Shown here one piece after another: positions 43,357 to 52,813 of a stretch of DNA of 64,000 bases. Positions within the stretch are counted from its first letter, which is position 1. The number at the start of each line of letters is the position of its first letter. The translations under genes and the position numbers were made by a program. The notes beneath the pieces are model-generated. The model saw only the letters and a program-made list of their open reading frames with translations, was not told the DNA's origin and searched no databases. This DNA is from Occallatibacter savannae (GTDB lineage: Bacteria; Acidobacteriota; Terriglobia; Terriglobales; Acidobacteriaceae). Location: assembly GCF_003131205.1 (NCBI RefSeq), contig NZ_QFFY01000005.1, positions 434,001 to 498,000 on the forward strand, written 5' to 3'.

Positions 43357-43899
43357 ATGTCTTATGCGAGTCCTATTCCCCCCTGTGAACTCGATCCCCA
43401 AGACCTGGGTTCGCAGGGTAGTTCAAGGCTGACGCAACAGTTCTGCCGCGTCAGCCGTTTCGTTCGCGAATTCAAAACAGAATTGCGGTTCGGAAGACTC
43501 TCCCGGTCTCCTCTCTACCTTGAACGTTTGCTGATCAAAGACGGAACCGCCGAATGCGACTGCGTCGCGCGCAATCCGGACCCGTGGGACGTCGATTTGG
43601 CACGCGAGATCAGCAGGAGGCATGCCGCCCTGCAGGCGCTTCGGGATGCGATCGATCTGCGCGCCCTTTTGTTCGCGAGCCTGCCGGAACTGAGCAGAGC
43701 GCGGGTGCGGTTCTACCGTGCTTCTTACAATCAGTTTCGCGAACTGATCATCGTCGGCAATCTGCGTAGCCAGGATAGCTCTCATCGAAGCGTCCATTCC
43801 TTAGCCATGAGGGCAAAGCTCGTTGGCCTTCGCTTCGAGTTGGACAATGGCTTCCTGCGCAGGCTTCCGCGCGAAGAGCAGTTCGGTTTCGGCGACTAG
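43357..43899 (+). CDS. Hypothetical protein downstream of glnK
   Basis: 180 residues from ATG 43357; the frame runs further upstream (to 43276). It is soluble and helical, with segments such as 'RFVREFKTELRFGRLSRSPL' and 'VGLRFELDNGFLRRLPR'. I recognise no family. It is close behind glnK, with a four-base tail-to-tail overlap with the convergent response regulator gene. A competing minus-strand frame (43423-43797) has no better support. Confidence 0.5.
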   Translation: MSYASPIPPCELDPQDLGSQGSSRLTQQFCRVSRFVREFKTELRFGRLSRSPLYLERLLIKDGTAECDCVARNPDPWDVDLAREISRRHAALQALRDAIDLRALLFASLPELSRARVRFYRASYNQFRELIIVGNLRSQDSSHRSVHSLAMRAKLVGLRFELDNGFLRRLPREEQFGFGD

Positions 43900-44528
43900 G
43901 TTCCAACCCACGAAGCGAACTTCACCTGTTCGCATAATTTCACTAGATCGGCCAGCGAACCTGCCTGCATGCCGTCCATCACTCGGCGGCGGTGCACCTT
44001 CACCATGATCTCGCTGATGCCGAGTTCCGCCGCGATCTGCTTGTTCAGCAGGCCCGCCGTCACCATAGCCATCACCTGCTTCTCACGATCGGTCAGCGCG
44101 TTGATTCTCGCCTGAATGCCTTCCAGCGTCGCCCTTTCACTCCGCCGCTCAGCATCAATCGCGAATGCTTGCTGTACAGCCTGGAGTAGTTCTTCTTTTT
44201 GGAATGGCTTGATGAGAAATTCGATCGCTCCCGCCTTCAACACTTTTCGCACCATCGCCATGTCGCCATGCGCCGTCATGAAGATGATCGGCAGCTCGCA
44301 ACCTGAGCGACGCAGTTGATCCTGAAATTCGGGCCCGCTGATCCCCGGAAGGCGCGCGTCGAGAAGAATGCAGCCAGCGAGCGCAGTTCCTATCTCTTCT
44401 CGAAACTGCTCGGCAGATGAATAACACCTTGCACCGATGCCGATGGCGTCAAGCAGGTTCAGGAGTGCATCGCAGATGGATGCATCGTCGTCGATGATGT
44501 GCACGATCTGATCGACGGAGCTTGTCAT
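43896..44528 (-). CDS. Response regulator, FixJ/NarL type
   Basis: 210 residues. The receiver domain has 'HIIDDDASICDALLNLLDAI' (acidic pocket), 'GCILLDARLPGISGPEFQ' (phospho-Asp) and 'PIIFMTAHGDMAMVRKVLKA' (Thr). The LuxR-type output helix-turn-helix is 'LTDREKQVMAMVTAGLLNKQ' and 'IAAELGISEIMVKVHRRRVM'. It is translationally coupled by a four-base overlap to the sensor kinase gene upstream, so the pair forms one signalling unit. Targets are unknown; amt/glnK lie just beyond in the opposite direction. Confidence 0.9.
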   Translation of the reverse strand: MTSSVDQIVHIIDDDASICDALLNLLDAIGIGARCYSSAEQFREEIGTALAGCILLDARLPGISGPEFQDQLRRSGCELPIIFMTAHGDMAMVRKVLKAGAIEFLIKPFQKEELLQAVQQAFAIDAERRSERATLEGIQARINALTDREKQVMAMVTAGLLNKQIAAELGISEIMVKVHRRRVMDGMQAGSLADLVKLCEQVKFASWVGT

Positions 44529-46057
44529 CCCCTTGTCCGCACCGTGAACTGAAGTGTCGCCCCGCCGAGTTTGTTCTCGTACGCCGAGATTCGGCCGCTG
44601 TGCGCTTCAACGATACTTCTGCAGATTGCCAAACCGATACCGGTTCCGTTCTTCTTCGTTGAGAAGAATGGCTCAAAGATGTTCGCGACGATCTCCGGAG
44701 CGATTCCGGGCCCTGTGTCGCTCACGATCACAAGTACTTCATCTTCGCTTGCGGCGCGCGTAGAAAGTTGAACGACGCGCTCTTTCCGCGATCCCGCCAT
44801 CGCTTCAATCGAATTTTTGGCAAGGTTCAGAATGACCTGCTGGATCTGGATCGGATCCATTTCGATATCGGACAGTTTATCTTCAAGATCAAGATCCATC
44901 TGGACCCCATGTCTCGCCGCATCGTCGCGAAGCAGGCGCGCGGAGTCCTGGATTAGCCGGTTCAGATCTGTTGCAACTCGTACCGGTTCGTCCGGGCTGA
45001 ACAGCGAACGAACCCGCTTGACCACCGCGCTGGCCCGCGTGCTCTCCTGCACAATCTTTTCCGCCGTCGCGGATACCTTCTCGAGATTCGGAGGTGTGGA
45101 GGCTGCCCATTCGCGGCAGGCATATGCGTGTGTCAGCAGCGCCGTCATTGGCTGATTGAGCTCGTGCGCTATCGAGACAGCGATCTCAGACATGCTCAGA
45201 TCCCGAGAGATGCGCGAGAGCCGCTCCTGTCGTGCGGTGAGCGACTGTTGCTCGCGTTCATGCTCCTCGATGTCGATGTGCAGACCATACCAGCGAACGA
45301 TCCTTCCGTTTTCGGCGCTCTGAGGAAACGCGCGAATCAGAAACCATCGTGATTCCTTCTGTGCATTCAACACTCGAGCCTGAACTTCAAGCGGGGTTCC
45401 GGTTTCGAGCGCCTGTTGCCAGGTTTCTCTTAAGACAATTGCGTCGCGAGGATCGAGAGCGCGAAAAAGGCCTTCCTTCAGTAGCTTCTCCTCCGGAGAT
45501 CCGAGGTACTCGCGAAGATTCTGATTGACATATTCGATTGCCCCGCTGGCATCGGCTCGCCATATCTGTTGAGGGATAGCTTCCGTCAGCAGTCGTAGCT
45601 CCCTCTCGCTCCGCTGGATTTCACGGGTTGATTGCTCGAGTTCTGCGGTGCGCTCCTGTACGCGCGTTTCCAGCAGATCGCGCGCCTGCTTTACCTGCGT
45701 CTCTGCGCGCTTCCGGGCTGAACTGACGAAGCTCATGGTGATCGCGAACAGAATGAACGCAGCCAGGAAACTCTGCGACTCCGCTGCAACAGAGATGGAA
45801 TAGAACGGTGGGATGAAGAAGTATGTGACGAGCAGAGAAGATAGAACCACCGCAATTACCCCTGCGATGCTGCCGCCGAACCATGCGCTCCCCATGATTG
45901 CGCCGAAGAAGAGGAAAACAAAGGGGTAATCGATGAGGTGCTGCAGCGGAAACGTCCACAGCAGGGCTACGAGTACGAAGACAACCGCGATTCCAGCCGG
46001 CTTTAATCCGTACTCAAAGGCCAGCGCCGAAACAGCGCCGGATCGCGGCTCGCCCAT
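44525..46057 (-). CDS. Membrane sensor histidine kinase with DUF4118 and PAS domains
   Basis: 510 residues: N-terminal DUF4118-like membrane region ('DYPFVFLFFGAIMGSAWFGG', 'SSLLVTYFFIPPFYSISVAA'), a coiled coil, a PAS domain ('AIPQQIWRADASGAIEYVNQ'), the phospho-acceptor 'VSIAHELNQPMTALLTHAYA', and an HATPase domain ('LNLAKNSIEAMAGS', 'VSDTGPGIAPEIVANIFEPF', 'GTGIGLAICRSIVEAHSGR'). It has FixL-like layout without an obvious haem-binding His. The stimulus is unknown. It is coupled to the FixJ-like gene. Confidence 0.9.
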   Translation of the reverse strand: MGEPRSGAVSALAFEYGLKPAGIAVVFVLVALLWTFPLQHLIDYPFVFLFFGAIMGSAWFGGSIAGVIAVVLSSLLVTYFFIPPFYSISVAAESQSFLAAFILFAITMSFVSSARKRAETQVKQARDLLETRVQERTAELEQSTREIQRSERELRLLTEAIPQQIWRADASGAIEYVNQNLREYLGSPEEKLLKEGLFRALDPRDAIVLRETWQQALETGTPLEVQARVLNAQKESRWFLIRAFPQSAENGRIVRWYGLHIDIEEHEREQQSLTARQERLSRISRDLSMSEIAVSIAHELNQPMTALLTHAYACREWAASTPPNLEKVSATAEKIVQESTRASAVVKRVRSLFSPDEPVRVATDLNRLIQDSARLLRDDAARHGVQMDLDLEDKLSDIEMDPIQIQQVILNLAKNSIEAMAGSRKERVVQLSTRAASEDEVLVIVSDTGPGIAPEIVANIFEPFFSTKKNGTGIGLAICRSIVEAHSGRISAYENKLGGATLQFTVRTRG

Positions 46058-46251
46058 AACAAGATGCTAGGGACAGGATCGAGTCGAATCAATGGTTTCG
46101 GCATAAAGATAGATCCCTGCATGAAAGCTCAAACGAACAGCAGGCTGACGGATCTTCTTAACGTGAGATTTACCAGAGGTTTGTACTCTTCAATCATAAG
46201 CAGCAAACCAGGGCCGGAGCCTTTATCAACAGGAATTGCAGTCCGGACCTT

Positions 46252-46312
46252 CAAGTTTGTTCGAACTTGTGACAAATGACGATTGACATCGGTTTTGGCA
46301 GGCCCGTAGGGT
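46252..46312 (+). promoter_or_regulatory. Candidate promoter and palindrome upstream of the TonB receptor
   Basis: The inverted repeat CAAGTT-N6-AACTTG (46252-46269, centred on TTCG) is followed by TTGACA at 46283-46288 and a weak -10 TAGGGT at 46307-46312, 18 bases further. The receptor starts at GTG 46456, leaving a leader of about 140 bases with an AGGAGC ribosome site. The rest of the 46058-46455 gap shows no supported gene. Confidence 0.35.
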
Positions 46313-46455
46313 ATTGCAGAGCTTTCCCGTGACGAAAAAGTCATCTTCGGGCTGGTAGCGAGTTCTGGCATGTGGATCCCCTTGTCTACGCGCCCTTGGA
46401 CCCCCACCAGTAGAGGTTCTGGAAACATCACGCAACACACTTTAGGAGCAACATC

Positions 46456-49400
46456 GTGAGACGCAAACACTTCCTTGTAGTTCTACTTCTGCTCATCTGC
46501 GCGTCAGTCGGCTGGGCTCAATTTGAGACCTCTGCTGTCCTTGGTTTCGTCCGTGATTCGAGCGGAGCACCAATCGCAAATGGTAAGGTGACGCTCGTCA
46601 ACGTCAGCACCGGAGCGACCATCGCAGCGACCACTGACAACGATGGCCACTTCCAATTCCCCGACGTGCACGTCGGCCGATACAAGGTCAGCGCTTCTGC
46701 TCCTGGGTTCAGCGATTCCGTGACCGACCCCTTCGCAGTAAACGTCAGCACACGCCAGCGCGTCGACGTCACGCTCAAGCCCGGCAGCGTTGCCGAAACT
46801 GTGGTGGTATCCGGCGCCGCGACTCAACTGGAGAGCGAGACCTCCTCGACCGGAACCATGATCTCCGAGACACAGGTGCACGACCTGCCCCTCAATGGGC
46901 GAGCCTACGGCGATCTCATGTCGCTCGCACCCGGCGTTCGCCGCAACAATCTCGAGAATCAGTCCGTGACCAGCCGCGATGCTTCGTACAACGTGAACGG
47001 TCAGCGATCCGAGTTCAACAACTTTCTGCTCGATGGCTTGGATAACAATGCGTACGGCACGTCCAATCAGGGCTTTTCCAACCAGGCAATTCCGCCGTCT
47101 CCTGACGCGATCAATCAGTTTCGAGTGGAGACCAACAATTACTCCGCGGAGTTCGGCCGCGCGTCCGGCGCCGTGATCAATGTTTCGATCAACAGCGGCA
47201 CCAACCAGGTGCACGGCAAGCTTTGGGAATATCACCGCAATACGATTTTCAATGCGATCGGACCCTTTGCGGCACCGACGAATAAGCTTACGGGCAAGGC
47301 ACAAAAGCCCATGCTGATCCGCAACCAGTTTGGCGGCGACATCGGTGGCCCGATTCTGCGCGATAAGCTGTTCTACTTTGCGGACTATGAGGGCAACCGA
47401 CAGGTGCAGGCGCAGTACGCGGCCGCAACGGTGCCGACCGATCTGCAGCGTCAGGGCATCTTCCAGACCACTACAGGAGCCCCGGTTCCGCTACGCAATC
47501 CGATCACCGGTACGGTGTACGCAAACGGCGTTGTCCCGCAGTCGGATTGGACACCGCTGGCACTTTCGGTTATCAACGCGCTTCCTTCGCCCAACGTCGC
47601 TGGCTTCTCCAATAACTATGTCTCGTTCCCACGCGCAACGCTGACAGATAACAAGGGCGATGGCCGGCTCGACTACATCATGAGCACCAAGACGACGATT
47701 TTCGGCCGCTTCAGCGATCACAAGGGTGACATTGTCGACGCAACTTCGATTCCCGGTCCTGCCGGCGACGGCGGCAACGGTACAATTCACGCGTACAACC
47801 AGCAGATTGCTTCCGGTGTGACCCATGCCTTTGGGCCGAACTCAACCCTTGATGCTCGCATTGGGTTTACGTGGACGCACGGCGGAAAGGCTCCGTATCT
47901 TGCCGGTCAGGAGAGCCTCAATGTGCAGGCGGGCGTTCCGGGCCTTCCCACTGACAAGACAGTCGTTCGCAGGCTCAGCAATGAGAGCGTGAAGAACTTC
48001 AGCACCTGGGGCGCACAGACATCGAATCCGCAGTTCCAAAACCCTTTCGTGATCAACCCAAAGGTGAATTACGGACTGATCAGGGGACGCCACAGCATGA
48101 AGTTCGGCTGGGAGTATCTCTCGATCAACACCCAGGTGGATGACTTCAATCCTGTCTACGGTGGCGAAACATTCAACCAGGGATTCAGCCAGAATGGCGG
48201 AGGTACAAGCGACGCCGGCGCGGGGACTGCCGCTTATCTCACGGACTTCCTCACGGGCGCGCGCGACAGCTATCAGCTCAACAACTTCCGCATTGTGAAC
48301 TATCACCAGCAGATGAACTACTTCTATGTGCAGGACGACTGGAAGCTTTTGCCCTCGCTCACGGTCAATGCGGGTCTGCGGTATGAACTGGTAACACCGC
48401 AGTATGTTGACGGCAATCACCTGGCGAACTTCGATCCGACAACCAACACGCTGATCCAGGCTTCGGGTGGCTCACTGTACAAGCGCGCTCTCGTCAACAC
48501 GCCGAAGACAGATTTTGCGCCGCGCATCGGTATCGCGTGGCAGGTCGATCCGAAGACCGTTGTGCGTTCTGCATACGGCATCAGCTACGACCAGTTCAAC
48601 CGTGAGGGCGGTGAAAACCTGCTTGCCTACAACGGCCCCTACATCATCAACTCGGCTGTAAACCAGGTGGCGCCCTTCGCCTTTACGGGAACCAAGCAGC
48701 CGCTCTGCACAGGCGACAATTACACCAACTGCTTTCGCACGGTGATGCAGGGCTACCCCTCGAACTTCGTGGCGGCCAGTAACTTCAACACGCTGATTGC
48801 ACAGACTCGATATATCCCGAAGAACATCCCTACGGGGTATGTTCAGGCATGGCACGTGGATTTCCAGCATGAGCTCGGGCACAACAGCGTTTTCACAATC
48901 TCCTATGTCGGCGAACACGGTGTCCACATCTGGGTGCTTGCCGATCTAAATCAGGCAGCGGCAAACGCGGCGAAAGGCACGCTGAGCGTACAGGCTCGTC
49001 GACCGATCGCGACCTTCACCACGATCGAAGAATCCATTCCCGCGGGGTTCCTTAGCTACAACGGACTGCAGGGCAAATTCGAGCACCGTTACGCGGGCGG
49101 CATCTATCTGCTTAATTCCTTCACATGGTCGCACGCGATCGACAATGCGTCTGGCCACCTGGACACGCCCAACGGTGACAATTCGCGCGTGAACCTGGCC
49201 AACCTCGACGGAGAACGCGGACAGTCTGCCTATAACCAGCCGATCAACAACACGCTGAGTCTCGTCTGGGACCTTCCCCTCGGCAACGGTCGCCGCTTCG
49301 CCGCCGGCATGCCGCGCGCTGTCGATACAGTGCTCGGCGGATGGCAGCTTACGGCCATCAATACAGACACCAGCGGTCAGCCATTCAATCTCACGTACAG

Positions 49401-49806
49401 CCCTTCTGCTGCTTTCCAGCTCAGCCCGTTGCTGAACCAGCGGCCCAATCAGAACGGCAACGCCATCAACCCGGCAAGCAGTTGGGTCAAGACTGCCTCA
49501 GCTCTGAACGGATACCTGAGCACAACTGCCGTCACGCTGCCCGGCGATCCATCGCACCCCTACGGAACCGCGAGACGCAATTCGCTGCGCGACATGACCT
49601 TCAACCAGTTTGATCTTGGATTGCATAAGAGCTTCCGCCTGTGGAATGAGCACTCCTCGTTCGATCTGCGCGGCGAAGCGTTCAACGTGCTGAACAAGGT
49701 CAACTACACAGCTCCAAACTCGAATCGCAGCTCAGGCAGCTTTGGCTCGATCACCGGTTATTTCCCGCCTCGTCAGCTTCAGGTCGCGGGCAAACTCAGC
49801 TTCTAA
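46456..49806 (+). CDS. TonB-dependent receptor, Oar-like, with carboxypeptidase-regulatory domain
   Basis: 1116 residues: signal peptide (about 1-22, 'LLLLICASVGWAQ'), a carboxypeptidase regulatory-like beta-sandwich ('VLGFVRDSSGAPIANGKVTL'), a plug ('LPLNGRAYGDLMSLAPGVRR', 'NVNGQRSEFNNFLLDGLDNN') and a large outer-membrane barrel that ends in the expected aromatic residue ('LQVAGKLSF'). Size and architecture are typical of the very abundant Acidobacteriota receptors. The ligand is unknown; co-transcription with a metallophosphoesterase 15 bases downstream hints at a phosphorylated or complex organic substrate (inference). Confidence 0.92.
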   Translation: MRRKHFLVVLLLLICASVGWAQFETSAVLGFVRDSSGAPIANGKVTLVNVSTGATIAATTDNDGHFQFPDVHVGRYKVSASAPGFSDSVTDPFAVNVSTRQRVDVTLKPGSVAETVVVSGAATQLESETSSTGTMISETQVHDLPLNGRAYGDLMSLAPGVRRNNLENQSVTSRDASYNVNGQRSEFNNFLLDGLDNNAYGTSNQGFSNQAIPPSPDAINQFRVETNNYSAEFGRASGAVINVSINSGTNQVHGKLWEYHRNTIFNAIGPFAAPTNKLTGKAQKPMLIRNQFGGDIGGPILRDKLFYFADYEGNRQVQAQYAAATVPTDLQRQGIFQTTTGAPVPLRNPITGTVYANGVVPQSDWTPLALSVINALPSPNVAGFSNNYVSFPRATLTDNKGDGRLDYIMSTKTTIFGRFSDHKGDIVDATSIPGPAGDGGNGTIHAYNQQIASGVTHAFGPNSTLDARIGFTWTHGGKAPYLAGQESLNVQAGVPGLPTDKTVVRRLSNESVKNFSTWGAQTSNPQFQNPFVINPKVNYGLIRGRHSMKFGWEYLSINTQVDDFNPVYGGETFNQGFSQNGGGTSDAGAGTAAYLTDFLTGARDSYQLNNFRIVNYHQQMNYFYVQDDWKLLPSLTVNAGLRYELVTPQYVDGNHLANFDPTTNTLIQASGGSLYKRALVNTPKTDFAPRIGIAWQVDPKTVVRSAYGISYDQFNREGGENLLAYNGPYIINSAVNQVAPFAFTGTKQPLCTGDNYTNCFRTVMQGYPSNFVAASNFNTLIAQTRYIPKNIPTGYVQAWHVDFQHELGHNSVFTISYVGEHGVHIWVLADLNQAAANAAKGTLSVQARRPIATFTTIEESIPAGFLSYNGLQGKFEHRYAGGIYLLNSFTWSHAIDNASGHLDTPNGDNSRVNLANLDGERGQSAYNQPINNTLSLVWDLPLGNGRRFAAGMPRAVDTVLGGWQLTAINTDTSGQPFNLTYSPSAAFQLSPLLNQRPNQNGNAINPASSWVKTASALNGYLSTTAVTLPGDPSHPYGTARRNSLRDMTFNQFDLGLHKSFRLWNEHSSFDLRGEAFNVLNKVNYTAPNSNRSSGSFGSITGYFPPRQLQVAGKLSF

Positions 49807-49821
49807 CCTGGAGAAGTTTGC

Positions 49822-50772
49822 ATGGCGCATCTCACACGTCGCAGCTTCGGCGCACTCACCGCCGCGGCCCTCACCGCAAATCTCACGCGCTCGCTCTGGG
49901 CGCGTGAGGTTGCGCCACAATCCGGCAGCCGCAAATTCTATATCGCACTCATCGCAGACACACACATCATCGACGACTTCTACGTGAAGGGCAGTGAAAA
50001 CGGAGTCGAAGATAACGAAAGCATTTTGCTTACAACGCCGCGTCTGATCGCTGCCCGCGACTTCATCAACTCGCTCAATCCCGCAATCGAGCAAGTCTTT
50101 CTCCTTGGCGACTACTTCCACAACTACCCGTCACAGGATTACGACTTCTACTTTAAGAACAAAACCCGACTGGACAACGCGAAGGCGATCACGGATCAGT
50201 TCAAGATGCCGGTCCACATCGGCTGGGGTAATCACGATTATGACGTGCGCCGCGTGCCGCGCGAGATGAGCCATAAGCTCTTCAAGGCTAAGTTCAACAC
50301 TGAACCGTATTGGGCGTTTGACTACAAGGGCTACAAATTTGTTCACCTGAATAACTTTTTGGGATCAACCCAGGACAACAAAGCGCCAAATTTCAACCCG
50401 AGTATGGGAAGTCTCGGGGAGGAGCAACTCCAGTGGTTCGAAGCGCAGCTTGCGGAAGGTAAGCCCACATTCGTCTTTGTTCATTACCCGCTGATCGCGG
50501 TGCAGGATGTCGAGTTCAAGGACTTCGGGTTGCATCCGCTGCTTCGCAAACATCAGGACACGATCCAGTTGGTTGTTTCCGGGCACGTGCACAAGTGGGT
50601 CGACTTCGCCCATACCTACGGACCGCAGCACTACATCATGGCCGCCACGCGATACGATCCGAACGCGTACATGCTGCTCGAGATTGATCCCGACCAAGGC
50701 AGCTGGCGCTTTCTGAACGCAGGCTTGGTCCAGTGGTCCACGCACTACAGCAAACCCTATCACTCATCTTGA
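49822..50772 (+). CDS. Tat-exported metallophosphoesterase
   Basis: 316 residues. 'LTRRSFGALTAAALTANLTR' is a Tat signal with a twin arginine. The calcineurin-like core has 'ADTHIIDDF' (Asp-X-His), 'LLGDYFHNYP', 'GWGNHDYDVR', 'FVFVHYPLI' and 'VVSGHVHKWVDFAH', i.e. the metal ligands of the dinuclear centre in order. It should hydrolyse phosphomono- or diesters in the periplasm. The ATG lies 15 bases behind the TonB receptor gene with GGAG upstream, indicating one transcript. Confidence 0.88.
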   Translation: MAHLTRRSFGALTAAALTANLTRSLWAREVAPQSGSRKFYIALIADTHIIDDFYVKGSENGVEDNESILLTTPRLIAARDFINSLNPAIEQVFLLGDYFHNYPSQDYDFYFKNKTRLDNAKAITDQFKMPVHIGWGNHDYDVRRVPREMSHKLFKAKFNTEPYWAFDYKGYKFVHLNNFLGSTQDNKAPNFNPSMGSLGEEQLQWFEAQLAEGKPTFVFVHYPLIAVQDVEFKDFGLHPLLRKHQDTIQLVVSGHVHKWVDFAHTYGPQHYIMAATRYDPNAYMLLEIDPDQGSWRFLNAGLVQWSTHYSKPYHSS

Positions 50773-50885
50773 GGTTGGGGGAGCGCTTGGGCAGTAGCGC
50801 CCTCCTCCCGCTCGACCGCGATCTGGTCCTCGTTCTAGCTATCCTCCGAGCGCCCGAGCGACCGCATATACTCGTATTCACTGCA

Positions 50886-52271
50886 GTGAGACATCTGGCC
50901 GCACAACCGAATCCTCCTTCGCGCGAACGTTCGCGCTGGTACTTCGCCAGGCTCGCGGTAAGCGCGGTTTTGCTCCTACCGGCGATCTGGTTCACTTGGC
51001 AGACGGTTGATGGCTTGAGTCAGCGCCGCGATCTTCGCGTCGACTTGGCCGAGTTGCAGCATGTGCGGTACGGCATCTTGAGCGCAGACCGGTGGCGGGG
51101 CATCATCGGACCCATTCTGAATGCGCAGGTAGACAAGCTTGATCTTCAGGCGCAGAGCAGGGGCCTTCGGCCCATGGTTGAACACTCGCTCAACAACCTC
51201 CTCGATAACATCCAAAAGCAGATGACCGCACCAAAGCCGGCTGCGGGGAAGCCAGCGACCGGAGTGAGTGCGAAGCCCGCGGCTCCCGGGTTCGCCGCTC
51301 CGCCGATGCTGGTAAACATGATCGTCAATTCGCTGCGTCCGCATATTCCGGAGTACACAAATGTTGTGATGGCCGAGATAGCGAAGCCACAGAACCAGAA
51401 TGCGTTTAAAGAGTCTATACGCACAGTGCTGAACGATGCGGTGAAGAACACGTTCAGTTCAGTTGACATGACGACGTACAACGCCATTCTGAGGCGGTAC
51501 GGCTGCGCAAACGGCGCAGAGTGTGAACCGATCCTGAGCAGTCGCATCCAGCAGGCTGACGGGCAATTGACCAGGGACTACATCGTCGTCCTCGCATCGG
51601 CGGCGCTGGCGTTCATTTTGCTCGCCGCCACGCGCGCGCCTCTGTCGCGAAGTGCGGTTGTGGTGCTTATGCTGTTCTGCCTGGCCATGCTTGTGGGCGG
51701 TGTTTTGAGCCCGATGCTTGAGGTGGAAGTGCGCGTCACCAGGCTCGATGCGACACTGCTCGGCTCGCCTATCGAGTTTCGAGACCAATCACTTTACTAC
51801 CGCAGCAAGACGGTGCTTGAAGTTTCGCGAAGCCTGTTGGAGATGCGCCGTCCCGCGATGTCGATTGTCGCGGTGCTGGTGATCCTATTCAGCGTAGTGT
51901 TCCCGGCTCTGAAGATGCTTGCCTTGAGCGCCTCGCTGTTTCGTCCGTCGTTATTGCGCAACAGCCGCATCGTGACGCTGCTTGCCTTCGACCTTTCGAA
52001 ATGGTCGATGGCCGACGTAATGGTGCTCGCGATCTTCATGTCGTTCATCGCCTTCAACGGAGTGATCGAGAGCGGAATGGGCGGCATACGGTCGCAACCA
52101 GCCATCCAGCAACTGGTGCTTCCTACAGACAGCTCGACCATCCTGCCCGGCTACTATCTCTTCATCGGCTTCTGCATCTCGAGCATCTTGCTCTCGAAGA
52201 AGCTGGAGCGGGGGATCGCGTCGCGTGCCTCTCAACGTGAACCACTTATCGACTCAGGCATTTCGGCCTAG
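50886..52271 (+). CDS. PqiA-like membrane protein with large periplasmic domain
   Basis: 461 residues from GTG 50886, chosen because the earlier part of the frame overlaps the phosphoesterase gene. One TM helix ('LAVSAVLLLPAIWFTWQTVD'), about 200 periplasmic residues with a Pro/Ala/Lys linker ('TAPKPAAGKPATGVSAKPAA'), then four TM helices. The C-terminal part 'VLVILFSVVFPALKMLALSA', 'FDLSKWSMADVMVLAIFMSF' and 'FIGFCISSILLSKKLE' matches the PqiA domain. PqiA proteins act with MCE-type lipid transport systems; no MCE gene is visible here. Confidence 0.7.
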   Translation: MRHLAAQPNPPSRERSRWYFARLAVSAVLLLPAIWFTWQTVDGLSQRRDLRVDLAELQHVRYGILSADRWRGIIGPILNAQVDKLDLQAQSRGLRPMVEHSLNNLLDNIQKQMTAPKPAAGKPATGVSAKPAAPGFAAPPMLVNMIVNSLRPHIPEYTNVVMAEIAKPQNQNAFKESIRTVLNDAVKNTFSSVDMTTYNAILRRYGCANGAECEPILSSRIQQADGQLTRDYIVVLASAALAFILLAATRAPLSRSAVVVLMLFCLAMLVGGVLSPMLEVEVRVTRLDATLLGSPIEFRDQSLYYRSKTVLEVSRSLLEMRRPAMSIVAVLVILFSVVFPALKMLALSASLFRPSLLRNSRIVTLLAFDLSKWSMADVMVLAIFMSFIAFNGVIESGMGGIRSQPAIQQLVLPTDSSTILPGYYLFIGFCISSILLSKKLERGIASRASQREPLIDSGISA

Positions 52272-52750
52272 CGCGTCTCTTCCGCCTTCACGACGAAGTA
52301 CGTCACTGTATCGCCATCTGCGACAAGCGTCTGGTGCGGCATGCCCGCAGGAATGTGGACGACGTCCCCGGCCTTCACCTCCTCGCGCGTCCCACCCTCT
52401 ACGGACTTGCCGCGAATCTCTCCGGGTCCGACGATCTTCTGATCAACGACGCTGCCGCCTGTCACGACAGTCGCGCGTCCATCGAGGATGACGAACATGT
52501 CGGCGAAGTTCTGATGCAACTCGCCCCCACCGCTCTTCTCGCGAAAAGCGAGCATGGTGTAATGATGAGGGTACTTCTCGAGGGTCTCGCTTGCGGAGCC
52601 ATCGCCCCTTGCAGCTTCTTGTTCGAGGTGTTTCGCGCGTTCCAGTAGCTGTGCTTTAGACCAGTGATCCAGTTTCATTGTTTGCGCCTGTGCTCCCACC
52701 GTACTAAAAACGAGAACTGAAGCCAACAGCTTTACAGTTGCGAATCGCAT
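52268..52750 (-). CDS. Exported cupin-domain protein
   Basis: 160 residues from ATG 52750, preceded by a GGAGGT ribosome site. Signal peptide 'FATVKLLASVLVFSTVGAQA', then a cupin barrel: 'GELHQNFADMFVILDGRATV' (metal-site His) and 'VKAGDVVHIPAGMPHQTLVA' (second His cluster). Periplasmic, single-domain, substrate unknown. It overlaps tail-to-tail with the PqiA-like gene by four bases. Confidence 0.85.
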   Translation of the reverse strand: MRFATVKLLASVLVFSTVGAQAQTMKLDHWSKAQLLERAKHLEQEAARGDGSASETLEKYPHHYTMLAFREKSGGGELHQNFADMFVILDGRATVVTGGSVVDQKIVGPGEIRGKSVEGGTREEVKAGDVVHIPAGMPHQTLVADGDTVTYFVVKAEETR

Positions 52751-52813
52751 CTCGACCTCCGGCAAAGATACCGCCAGTTGGAAGAATACAGATCCGTGCC
52801 GGTTCGGCGACAG

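Noticed and set aside
46504..47304. 266-codon minus-strand frame opposite the TonB receptor
   Set aside because: The receptor domains are clear on the plus strand; the opposite frame has no recognisable motif.
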